Shown here: piece after piece, positions 1 to 9,604 of the stretch
Layout: every line of letters begins with the position of its first letter
Numbering within the stretch: the stretch's first letter is position 1
Assembly: GCF_932276165.1 (NCBI RefSeq)
Contig: NC_064007.1
Location: 4,102,001-4,166,000, forward strand
Source: Plutella xylostella
Lineage: Eukaryota; Arthropoda; Insecta; Lepidoptera; Plutellidae
DNA length: 64,000 bases
Reading direction: 5' to 3'
The notes under the pieces: model-generated
The model's database searches: none
Told to the model about the DNA's origin: nothing
What the model saw: only the letters and a program-made list of their open reading frames with translations
Program-made: the position numbers and the translations under genes

Positions 1-68
1 GTGCGGCATCCCGTGCGGCTCGCAGTCGTGCATGCCGCCCATCATGCCGCCCTCCATCATCATGCCGC
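1..68 (-). CDS. lgs: legless exon, cut by the window edge
   Basis: The acceptor TACTCCAG precedes a phase-1 continuation reading GMMMEGGMMGGMHDCEPHG. The open frame reaches position 1, so the exon and the C-terminal region continue outside the window. Confidence 0.82.
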
Positions 69-3000
69 CTGGAGTAGAAGATATGGAGTTATTGGTCACA
101 AAAATGATGATACGGATGAAGAATAGTTATAAACTAGGAACAATTAACTAGCCTGATCGATCAGCGGATAAATCTGAATAACTGTTGTAAAAAGTTATGT
201 GACCAAAAAAAATTAGATAACAAAAAGAACATACTCAGAAAATCGAAGGCTTTAAAACTGTTATAACGTTGACACATAAAATTGCAGTTTTATAAGTCAA
301 AGTAGGAAGGTCTGCCCGACCTTTATTAAATGTTTAATTATTGACCTGAGTAAACCTAAGGGTCATAATAAAAATTTCATCACCATAGCTAAAACCATAA
401 TTCAATACCAACAGTTTTGAGCTATGACCTTAAACTCCCTTCAAGTAAGATACATTTTAAAACAGTTTATTTACACATGAGACATTGTCCCCATGGGACT
501 ATTGACCTGCGCATGAGCACTCACCGTTCATACCGCCCATGCCGGGCCCGCCCATCATGCGCGGCGGCATGTGCGGCGCGCCCATCATGCACGGCTTGTT
601 GCCCATGCCGCCCATCGGGCTCTGCATTCTCTGTGTGGAGAGGATAGAGTTGTTAGAGAGAGAACATTATATTGTAATGCTGGCACCACACTTGGCTATT
701 CGTATTTGTATTGCTGACGAGCTTAAACAGCCTATTGACAGAACTACAAAAATATGCAAGATCCGCTGGCAATGTAGCAGGGGAAACGTTTCAGCCTGTT
801 ACACCAACGACCATAGAAAGGTAGTCGATAGTGGTTGGGTGAGGAAAACCGGCCAAAGAGTGTTCTGGCGCTCCATGGGAAAAGCCATTGTAATGATTGA
901 AGTCTCATTTCGAAGATTGGACATATAATACTATACCTACCTAAAATAGTAAATCAACAGACAAGATCAGTAGGTATAATTAAATTCAAATAGCAATTAA
1001 ACTCACCCCCATAGGTCCTCCACAACCTCTGCCCATGTGCATGTCCGCACACATACCGCCCTTCATATCCGGCCCTCCGCACGGACCCCTAATGCTCTTC
1101 ATGCCACACGGACCCATCGGCCCCATCGGCCCGTTCGGACCCATCGGCCCATTCGGCCCCATACCCGACATCATCGGCCCATTCGGCCCCATCATCCCGT
1201 TAGGCCCCATCGACCCGTGCCCCATACCTGGCCCCATATTCATAGGTCCGTTTGGTCCCATGTGTCCCATTGGTCCTGGGCCCATGGGTCCGTTGGGTCC
1301 CATGGGCCCGGACATGGTGCAGTTGGGCCCGGAGGACATGGACACCATGGGTCCGGGCCCGGAGCTCATGCCTGACATGTTGGGGGGGTAGTTCATGGCC
1401 ATGTTGCCGCTGGACGAGCTCGGGGGGTTGTCTGGGGGCTGGCCTCCGTCCGACCCCGTGCCCCCGGGCTGGTTGGGGTTGGGCCCGCCGCTCTCCGGGA
1501 ACAGTATCTGGTGCATCTTCTTGAGCGTCGCCAGCTGCTCCTCTCTGTGCGCTCGCTGTTGCGGCGTCAGGTTTTCGTCGGGGATTTTTACACCTGCGAG
1601 AAGACGAAAGAAGACGCTGTTAAAAATGAAATATGCTTGATTGTCAAAGTATTGAGCCAAAGTGGTAATCATTTCATTTAATTTGTTATTATGCCATAAT
1701 AAATTACATTCCCCATTACCATTGCACAAAGGCTCTGTTACTGGGGACTAGCAATGCCTAAAGAGTACAGTAGTGTAAGAAGTGAACTCACGGTTACCTT
1801 TAGGGCCGGGGCAGTCGGGGTTGCTGTCTGCCGCGCCCGCCTCGCTCGAGGGCGCGCCGCCCGCCTCCGAACACGCGGGTAAATTGCCGTTCGACATTAG
1901 GTTGGGGTTTTTCTGGAATTAACAATGTTTTGTTAGTTGGTAGAAGTTGGTGTAATGTTAGCGAATAAAGAAACATTATGAAAATAGCTGACGGACTCAT
2001 GCTGTCTCGTTATATTTTGCTGTAATCGTAGCTGACAGAGCCGCGAGCACAGGATTCGAAACCTCCGTTTACGTTGCGTATCGTCAAATGTCACTGTCAA
2101 AATGTAAGGCAAATTTGTTAGTTCCAAAAGTGGCATTTGTTTTTTTCCATATGTTTGTGTAAATTCGAAAATAGTGACAGTGGACGATACGTTATTTTTC
2201 CATTTGTTTGTGTTGATTCGAAAATAGTATCGAATCCTGTGCTCGCGTCTCAGATCTATATTCCATCTAAATCGCTAATTATGTAACAGCTACCATTTGA
2301 ACATTTATATGACGAAGTTATATCGTCTATGGTGAGGTGAGACACATTCAGACTAGAATGTACCAATTTTCTGATGAAACAAAGAGAACAGCTTATTGAC
2401 ATAATGGTGCCCATGATGTCAATAAAGAAAAATTTACTTTGACATAAGCTGCTTTATAATAACAGTTGTCCTAAAGCAGTGGGTTACAGACTCGGAAAAA
2501 AAGTGCACTCACGGTGTCCCATGGCATTTCACCATCAGCACCGATGCCGTCCATGACACCGCAGGACGGGGTGCCTCCCGGAAACCCCTCCATGGGCCCC
2601 AGCTGGCCCATCGGGCCCATGCCGGGGCCGCCCTTCATCATCATCATCTGGTTGGGGCCTGGGCCAGACATTCTGTGGAAGATTGAAAAAGGTTAAACCA
2701 CTTCTAATTATTTAGGACATCGCAGTTATCTGGGGAATCAGTCTGGTGCTGTCGCGTCTGAATGTGTGTAACAGACAGTGACAGCAACTATTTTAATTTA
2801 TTCCTCATATAATCTAAAAAAAAAAAACTTCTGATGCCATTATAGTTGTCTTTGTAAAGTGACGCCATTTGACTATAGTGAATATTCTTTCTAACCCTTC
2901 CCTACTTCAACCATAAATCATTATAATAAGTTTAAGGCAAATTAAGATATAAATGAAATGATACATTAGGTATATTTACATGGGAATGGTTAAATAATCA

Positions 3001-6000
3001 TTTGCTTCCCATACAAATGGTCAGTTTTGCATATGTTACAAAGTAACGCAACATACATCTCACACATAACTTATCATAATGTTTTACAAGTTGAATTATT
3101 TACAATAATCTACATTTTAAACACATTTAACTTAAACTTGACTTTAACCCGTCGATTCGATAGATTTACGGCTATACTTTGTAAATAAAATATAGTGATT
3201 CCTATTTCGTTTGATTGACAGAAACTTATGTCTGGTGAAAACCAACAAATGAAACATAAAATGTATCGACAGCTGTCTCATGCTATATTCTACAAAGCAT
3301 TAAGATCACATCGCACTTCAACATACCTGTTAGGGCCCATCATATTAGGCCCCATCGGGCCCATCCCGCCGTGACCCATCGGTCCCATGTTGCCCATTGG
3401 CCCGCCCATCATGTGGCCCATTTGGTTGGGCCCCCCCATCATGTTAGGCCCCCCTCTCATGCCACCCCTGGTCTTGGCCATGGCCAGGTTGTTGAGCCAC
3501 TGCGCCGGGCTTTGTTTGTTGAATTGACCCATTTTTAGGGGGTGTTTCTGTAAAAAGGAGTATTTGGTTAGTTAGTCGGAATTTCTTGGGAATCTTTCAA
3601 GGTATAATTCTAGGGTAAATTGGGAAATTATTTTTTTGTGTCTTTGGTAGCGCGAAACAGATTTTCGTTTAGTTTTTTAGGGTCATTCATAGCATACGTA
3701 ATGTATACCTTCAGTGTTCTCAGCCATATTATTATTTTGATAAAATCAGTTAGCCGTTTAAAAGTTATGCGATTTTGGAGGTTAAATGTTGGGGGTTTTT
3801 ACAGTTGGTTAGGTAGGTTATAAATTTCTACAGATTGCAAAACTTACTTCTAAATACTTCTTGGTGCCGGGCTGCGCGCAGTGGTAGGCGATGATGGACT
3901 GGTGCTGCCGCCATCTTGCTATTGTTTCTCTATGTGCACTAGCTACATACCTCTAGATACTTCTTGGTGCCGGGCTGCGCGCAGTGGTAGGCGATGATGG
4001 ACTGGTGCTGCCGCCATCTTGCTATTGTTTCTCTATGTGCACTAGCTACATACCTCTAGATACTTCTTGGTGCCGGGCTGCGCGCAGTGGTAGGCGATGA
4101 TGGACTGGTGCTGCCGCCATCTTGCTATTGTTTCTCTATGTGCACTAGCTACATACCTCTAGATACTTCTTGGTGCCGGGCTGCGCGCAGTGGTAGGCGA
4201 TGATGGACTGGTGCTGTCCCGCCATCACCGCCTCGGCTCCCTTGTTGGCGAGCAACGTGGAGAACACGAAGATCTGACTCTGCTGCTGGCGGGAGAGGAC
4301 TGGGCTTTAGACATGGATCACGAGCAATGAAAAAGTTCCGCCTGCCATTGCCATTCCATATGACACTGGAACTTTTTCATAGCTTCTGAATGTAACATAC
4401 AGAAGGGCTAGCACGGGGCGCAATTAAGACGTGACAAAAGTTTTGCTAGCCCTTTAGGACAGTATCATTATGCTAGTGCTAGACAGTAGCACGAACATTG
4501 GTCTTTGAACGTTCGCAAATTCAATTTCAGTTAATACTTGTTCCTAGTAATTTATGAAGATGGATGTCATTTTACGGGCTTTTCGCCGTGTCATTCGTCG
4601 CTTCAATTAACCTAACCAAATCTTGTATGAGGATAGAAAAAAATCCGAGAGCCTACCAAGAGATGGTCGAATTTTTACCTTTAGTCCACACAAAGACTCG
4701 AACTTCGAAAACATGTAGGCAGTTGTAAACTGTCGATTCAACGAATTCAGTGGATAATCTACAATATAATAAGCTTGTCGTACCTCCATGCTGCCCTGCT
4801 GCTTGCTCATCACATTGCTGGGCAGCGGCTGCGCGTCGCCGCCGCCGCCGCCCATGGCCCGGCACGCGCCCAGCTCCGCGCCGCCTCGGCATGACGGGTT
4901 GCCGTCCTGTAGGGAACCATTTTATTTTATTCTGTGTTGTACAAATATAAACATAAGCGTATAACAGTCAGTAAACAGTCAACCCGCAGGTAGAAGAAAA
5001 AAAATTTATGCTACAAGTGTAAAATAAAACCAAATTAAACCACGTTACAACAAGTTTGTAGAGAACCATTAGCAACATTGAGAACATGAAAAATGTAATA
5101 AAAAGGCCGATTGTCTACCATCGAAATTCCCTGGCACACGACATACCTCGAAAATTCAGTGAAATATTGTATGTAGCCCTCGAGATACGTCGAGTGTTCA
5201 GATGATGATGAAGTAGCGAAAATGTAGGGCCAGCACGTCACATTTTTTTTGGATATTAAATAATGATTTATATCCTTATACGGGTACGGGAGAGTTGCAT
5301 TACTTGACTTTTCAGTGATTTTTTTGAACACCAATCAAGTCATAAACAATACCGAGAAAAATTCGATGCGGAAATACACTTATGCCTACCTCAAAAAGGA
5401 ATTAATTAGTACCTATGTGCTTGTAATAACATATTTTATCATACCCATGTCTTATACTACTGTATGATTCAATTGATATCATCAAGAAAGTGAATATATT
5501 AATTTGCACCATTCCATCATTTATTTAAGTACCTACCTACAATTTCTACTGAAAGCTCGATAGCTCGGCATTCCACGAATTAGATCAATAACATACGAGC
5601 TATCCATATTCAATTCACACAATCCAAGAAAATATTTGATCTCATAACAAAAAGCAATTTCTCGCGACGTAGCGTGAGCAAAACCAATTACAGTAACATT
5701 CTGCGATTTTCTACTAAAATGTCGCATCATTGTGCCAGATATTAGACTAGCTGCACCGCTTTGATTCGTCTGCTAATCAGCCAGACATTTTCAGGTCAAG
5801 ACAACACAAAATATTTCTCTTGTAACCCTCGTTGCTAGAAAATGGCGGTAAACTAATTTATAAGACAGGAAGCTTTTAGGTTCATCTAAATAGATTTCAG
5901 GTTTTTTTTCATTGTGAGCCAATATTTCCCGGTTTTTGGGTGTGTCCGCAAAATGGCAATATACCACCCCCTGTTACATTGGATCCTATCGAACACTGGA

Positions 6001-9000
6001 AAATGAAAATGGGTGCAGATACTGTAGATATATGCATAAAAAGTGCCATGTTTATATCTTTAAAATCATGTAACAAATCCCCGGCTAGCTCTCTGTGATT
6101 GTAGCTAAGTAATAAACAGACAAACATTTGACAAAAACCAAACATTTATTAAATATAAACGTAGAACTAAGCCGGCGAAGCCGCGTGCCCGCCAGCCATG
6201 CGCGTCCAAGTGTGAAAACGCCGCCACCGACGGCGCACTATTAATTGATGTGTAGCTTCAGTTATGCGCACTGCCATTTTGGGTAAACGCTTGCGTAATC
6301 TAAACTGTTTGCTTTAGTTATTGTGGTAATCACACTTCCTTTTTGCAGTAAAGTTCGCAAAGGCATAGGTCAATGTCCCTTTTATGATGGGACCAGTTTT
6401 GAAATCGCGATATAATTTTGTATTAGGTGAAATTTTACATAAAACATGTTTTTTTTTCAGTTATTGCCATTATGAAAGTTGTTTAGTATGTCGGGACTCG
6501 GACCTGCTAGTTAACAGATAAAATTCCAGTCAATTTTAATTTGGAATGTGTTTTAAATGAAGTATCCGATTAATCACAGGATAGACGCGGACATTGCGGA
6601 TCGCTCTTAGCGATAAGCCGCCTATTGAGCATTGTGTATTTAATTATATAAAAAAATTAAACGTTAGACTGGCGGCGGTAGACATTTGACGAGGAAGGCC
6701 GAGGATAGAGACTTGCGGTGAGAAGCTAATATCCAATAGTAGACGAATATGTACCCACGATGATGATGATGATCAATGAAAAAGTTAACCCTTCAAACGT
6801 ACAACCCATTTATCAATATTGATATTCCCTCCTAGGAGAGTGATGGCGAGCAAGATTCTCTCTTCATTTTGAATATCGACCAATAGAAATATACCTACAC
6901 TAGAGGAGTGTTCGTATATCAAAACTCACTGTTACCTTTATCTTCTCTAAAATGAAATAGAAAATAGGTAAAACAAGCATACCTGTATGTTCCCAGTAGA
7001 AGTCCTGAGGCCGGTCTGCGGGTCGAGAATGTCATTGGAGTCTGAAGACAGGCGCTCCGACTTCAGTGAGCCAGGCCCGAGCTCGTTCATTGACGGCGAC
7101 TTGTTCGGGTCGCCTGAAAGGTTAAGAGGATTGAGTACTTTGTCGGTAGATGGCGTTTGTTGTGGTTTTTATTTCGGATGGAAAATGGCGGCTGTTATAT
7201 AGGTGGGAGTAGGAAGTAGTAGAAAGAGCTGCGATTTGAGCGAGATAGTATGTCCGCCCGCCATTTTTATATTGTTTCCTTGTCCACTTTGTGGTTAGTG
7301 ACCCTGACTACTGAGCCGATGGTCCCGGGTTCGATTCCCGGCCGGGGCAGATATTTGTTTAAACACAGATATTTGTTCTCGGGTCTTGGATGTGCCCGTA
7401 AAATGGCAATAGGCCCGCCCCCTATTACATTGGGACTAACATACACTCTGGCGAAAAGTGGGTGCAGCAATGCACCTCTGCCTACCCCGCAAGGGAGTAC
7501 ATTAGTACAAGGCGTGAGTGCGTGTTTTTTTTTTTTTTTTCTTTGTCCACACTAATTTTACTTTTATTGCATAGCTTACAAAAGTAATAATAATCATTTA
7601 CGAGTCCGTGGCCTATATTATAGTAGTACTTACTTAATAAAAAAAATGTTATTTCATGGAAGATAAACATACTCGAAACGATGGTAAAATTGATAAAAAT
7701 CTTTGTAAGTATACCAAATTCAGAATCTGTGTGATTTCTTGATAAATTGTTATATGATTTATTTCCTTTTAGGCCACAAGAAGCATAGTAACACGCGTTT
7801 ACAAACTACCGTTAATAATCAGGAAATTATTTGATAACGAAACTGTATTATAATGTGTAGCTTGAACACATTATTACTTATAGTGGTATTTTTCTACAGA
7901 AACTTGGATTTGGAAATATCTTTGCTAAGCATCAACATGTTACTTTTTGACTAACACATGGTGAAAAAACCTAGACCAGCTTTAGATACTTTTTCATAGC
8001 AACTATTTATAGCTCTAGATATTATTACCAACACGCACTATAAAATGAACCATTGCGGGCGAAAAAGCCCTCTCCTACCAACAAAAACAGCAAGCACTCT
8101 TCCCAACCCACCATCTCAAGGCTGCGAGGCCTGATGGAAAGATAGAAAGCATCTTCACACAGAGCTCATAGCAAGTCATACACTATAGCTAAAGCTCTAG
8201 ATTTTATCACCGACACGCGCTAAAAAAATAACCATTGCGCGGCAAAACACACTCTCCTATCAACAAACTACTCACCATCTCCATCCATCAAGCCATCAAT
8301 CTCAGTCTTGATGCCATCCACCCCCATCTCGGCGTCCTCCCCGCCAGCACCCTGCTGGCTGCGGGGGCCCTCCATCTTCACTCGGAGCTCATCCGGCTCC
8401 TTCTTGAGCGCCGCTGGAGTGGGCAGCGAGGCTGAGGGAGGCCGCGAGCCGTGACCTGTGGAGGGGAGGGGTTAGTTTTTTTTAATATTGACTCCTTATG
8501 CTATTAGCTAGCTGAATATTATAGCTCGACCCTAAGCTGAGGGGAACAGGTACTTACTACCTCAGATGGGAGAGGTTTGTTTGGGATCTTGAACTGTTTA
8601 TAGTGGTGATCTTTCATACATTTCCTATATCTTTGGGTGGTGTCATAATACATATATCTTGTCTCATTATATTGATGATCTTTCCTACATTTACAACAAC
8701 TATTATACAATAAATCCTTGGGAGATATTAGGGTTCTGAAGTGACTTTCTTGTCATTTGTCTGATTATTAGAGAAGGAGAATAAGTAATTTTTACATTCA
8801 AAAATGTCTTCATATAATAAAACAGATGCTAGGGAGAAACCTGTTCAGGGATAGCTGAAAGATATAGACTTGTGAGTGTAAATGCATGTCTGTCAGATTG
8901 GCAGTGAATGATGAATACACAGGGTGAAATGGATGCATAGGGCAGCAAGGGCCACCGTAACTAATGCAGCTACAGGGAAACATTCTTAGGGCATTCACCA

Positions 9001-9217
9001 ATCAATTTGTCTCCATGTTCTATCAGCAATTCTTACATAAACTTTTTTGATTCAATTCTCTTGCTTTTGATAGCCTGTATAGCAGCCATTCAGCCATTGA
9101 TGTTAAAGTGGTATTACTGACCTGGCTCGGCCGGGTCGCTGGGCTCATCCTTGAGTCGGGCGCCTCCACCCTTCTCCTTCTCCTTGATCATACCCCTGCG
9201 TGCCTTCGCCAACTTGA
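1..9217 (-). CDS. lgs: legless / BCL9 homologue (Wnt co-activator), 3'-incomplete
   Basis: Nuclear adaptor of canonical Wnt signalling: in this family HD1 binds the Pygopus PHD finger and HD2 binds Armadillo/beta-catenin. Eleven coding exons on the minus strand are seen, in transcript order 9217-9122, 8455-8276, 7113-6983, 4906-4784, 4285-4157, 3547-3327, 2672-2513, 1912-1798, 1593-1007, 630-525 and 68-1. All have GT/AG junctions and compatible phases, giving about 638 codons. HD1 (residues around IFVFSTLLANKGAEAV) is in the fifth exon. HD2 (core REEQLATLKKMHQILFPE) is at 1493-1570. The rest is rich in Met, Gly and Pro, as is usual for BCL9 proteins. The C-terminal part lies beyond position 1. 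The start is unresolved: either the in-frame Met at about residue 9 of the exon at 9122-9217, or an upstream exon (see 14504-14543). Family assignment is secure from HD1 plus HD2; the exon model is my manual splice reading. Confidence 0.92.
525..630 (-). CDS. lgs: legless exon
   Basis: 106 bp encoding RMQSPMGGMGNKPCMMG and further Met/Gly/Pro sequence. The acceptor is CCACACAG and the donor is GAACG|GTGAGT. Ends in phase 1. Confidence 0.87.
660..915 (+). mobile_element. RTE-type LINE 3' relic in a legless intron
   Basis: The translation at about 805-900 resembles the C-terminal tail of RTE-clade LINEs (VVDSGWVRKTGQRVFWRSMG, compare VAGSGWMRKAEDRVLWRSLG at 39.9 kb). It is decayed and inserted antisense to legless. 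Confidence 0.6.
1007..1593 (-). CDS. lgs: legless HD2 exon (Armadillo-binding) and Met/Gly/Pro region
   Basis: The longest exon, 587 bp. It opens with VKIPDENLTPQQRAH and the HD2 helix ending HQILFPE (1493-1570), the beta-catenin-binding element of BCL9 proteins. A Ser/Pro/Gly linker and repeated MGPNGPM motifs down to GGPMG follow. The donor is ATGGGG|GTGAGT and the exon ends in phase 0. Confidence 0.93.
1798..1912 (-). CDS. lgs: legless exon before HD2
   Basis: 115 bp encoding KNPNLMSNGNLPAC and a Ser/Ala/Gly-rich stretch. The donor is AAAG|GTAACC. A second GTGAG seven bases further on would put a stop at the start of the next exon, so it is rejected. Confidence 0.87.
2042..2247. mobile_element. 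MITE, family B, with 18-bp perfect TIRs
   Basis: The ends cgcgagcacaggattcga and its exact reverse complement bound a 206-bp non-coding element in a legless intron. Other copies are at about 42421-42685 and 56976-57256. No target-site duplication was clear. Confidence 0.8.
2513..2672 (-). CDS. lgs: legless exon
   Basis: Begins by completing an AG/A arginine codon and continues MSGPGPNQMMMMKGGPGMGP, ending EMPWDT at the donor ACC|GTGAGT. Phase 0 at its end. Confidence 0.88.
2673..3326. other. legless intron, nothing recognised
   Basis: AT-rich intron between two legless exons. I see no ORF, RNA gene or repeat that I can name. Confidence 0.6.
3327..3547 (-). CDS. lgs: legless exon after HD1
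   Basis: Acceptor TTTTTACAG, donor AACAG|GTATGT, 221 bp. Continues from HD1 with KHPLKMGQFNKQSPAQWLNN, then enters Met/Gly/Pro-rich sequence (GGPMGNMGPMGHGGMGP). Ends in phase 2. Confidence 0.9.
3848..4156 (-). repeat. Three 103-bp tandem copies of the HD1 exon 3' end plus 5' splice site
   Basis: The final 57 coding bases of the HD1 exon, its GTATGT donor and the adjoining intron recur with a period of exactly 103 bp: exon-like ends start at 3848, 3951 and 4054, and the true exon at 4157. In each copy an AG stands immediately before the copied coding stretch (GGCAG then CACCAGTCC). Each copy is thus a phase-0, 19-codon potential mini-exon. The two inner copies look identical to the parent over the shared part. 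The copy furthest downstream in transcription (3848) differs in the donor region (GAA|GTAAGT). Confidence 0.9.
4157..4285 (-). CDS. lgs: legless HD1 exon (Pygopus-binding)
   Basis: 129 bp, phase 0 to 0. Encodes HD1: QIFVFSTLLANKGAEAV, then SIIAYHCAQPGTKKYLE. The pattern V(F/Y)xFxTxxANxxAEAV followed by SIxAYH is typical of BCL9/BCL9L/Legless. Three tandem copies of its 3' end and donor follow at 3848-4156. Which donor is used in vivo is therefore uncertain. Confidence 0.92.
4322..4384. repeat. Short inverted repeat (family shared with 48.1 kb)
   Basis: The arms atgaaaaagttcc and ggaactttttcat face each other about 30 bp apart. The same end sequence (atgaaaaagttccagtg) bounds a longer element at 48086-48253, so this is probably a deleted MITE copy. 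Confidence 0.5.
4784..4906 (-). CDS. lgs: legless exon
   Basis: 123 bp, phase 0 to 0. Encodes a Gly-rich segment with a GGGGGD run and ends in SKQQGSME just ahead of HD1. The acceptor is CCCTACAG and the donor is GGAG|GTACGA. Confidence 0.88.
5900..6060 (+). mobile_element. Decayed SINE body in a legless intron
   Basis: Matches, with many changes, the post-tRNA part of the SINE at 7265-7530 (gtgtccgcaaaatggcaata, then ccccctgttacattgg, then gggtgcag). The tRNA-like head is not visible. The surrounding intron (4907-6982) also contains, near 6690-6720, a scrap resembling the RTE 3' tail. Confidence 0.55.
6983..7113 (-). CDS. lgs: legless exon
   Basis: 131 bp with acceptor CTTTCAG and donor ACAG|GTATGC. 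Encodes a Ser/Asp/Leu-rich linker (LKSERLSSDSNDILDPQTG). It completes a split Gly codon at its 5' end and ends in phase 0. Confidence 0.88.
7265..7540 (+). mobile_element. tRNA-derived SINE
   Basis: Has a degenerate A box (gtggttagtgacc), a clear B box in gtcccgggttcgattcccgg, a conserved body (gtgcccgtaaaatggcaat, then cctattacattgggac) and an oligo-T-rich end near 7530. A common lepidopteran SINE type. It is inserted antisense to legless. Confidence 0.8.
8011..8192 (-). repeat. Decayed tandem copy of a legless exon end and intron start
   Basis: The sequence from agctctag through accattgcg, tctcctaccaac and catcttcacacagagctcat repeats, about 182 bp away, the intron start and 3' part of the exon at 8276-8455. 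The exon copy has lost about 80 bp and its donor is no longer intact. Confidence 0.6.
8276..8455 (-). CDS. lgs: legless exon
   Basis: Joins the previous exon in frame through a split Gly codon. Encodes an acidic, low-complexity linker including ALKKEPDELRVKMEG and DGIKTEIDGLMDGD. The donor is GATG|GTGAGT. A decayed copy of its 3' end and the following intron lies at 8011-8192. Confidence 0.88.
8456..9121. other. legless intron, nothing recognised
   Basis: No supported coding exon, RNA gene or nameable repeat. Short open frames here lack splice or homology support. Confidence 0.5.
9122..9217 (-). CDS. lgs: legless exon (most 5' exon securely identified)
   Basis: Acceptor TTTTGCAG and donor CCAG|GTCAGT on the minus strand. 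Encodes a lysine-rich stretch (KARRGMIKEKEK) followed by an acidic segment. It starts in phase 1, so an upstream coding exon would have to supply one base, unless translation begins at the internal Met, which has G at -3. Confidence 0.8.
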
Positions 9218-9604
9218 CTGCAAAATTACAAGAATGTTTTTATATTTATTTATTACAAATCATATTCTAGACTTAGATTAATGTGCTCATAGATGAACCA
9301 TAATCATAATCTAGAACCTGAAACAAGACTTTATTGATTTACCTAAAACAAAATATGATATAATAGGGGTTATGGATCAAAAATTAAATGTATGGTTGAA
9401 AATGTACACACGAATGTGTACACTGAGGAGGATACAGTACTAAAATTTAATTTGGTTATATCAGTAATGCTTCAAATATGTTAGGAATTCAGAAGTTTAG
9501 GAGGTGAGGGTGAGGGGCAGGATTTGCTGATGGGAAATAAGTGCTGAGAGGAAAATGATGTTCAAGGCTGCTTATATTTAAATGATGAACATTATATATG
9601 TTAT

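Noticed and set aside
1035..1524. Plus-strand open frames opposite the legless HD2 exon (Ile/Gly/Pro- and His-rich)
   Set aside because: They are antisense readings of the repeated Met/Gly/Pro codons. They have no splice or homology support, whereas the minus strand carries HD2.
4750..4950. Plus-strand Arg/Pro-rich frame
   Set aside because: Antisense of the legless GGGGGD exon, which has proper splice sites and phase.
7300..7350. tRNA gene from the clear B box
   Set aside because: The A box is degenerate, the 3' half does not form a full cloverleaf, and the sequence continues into a known type of SINE body.
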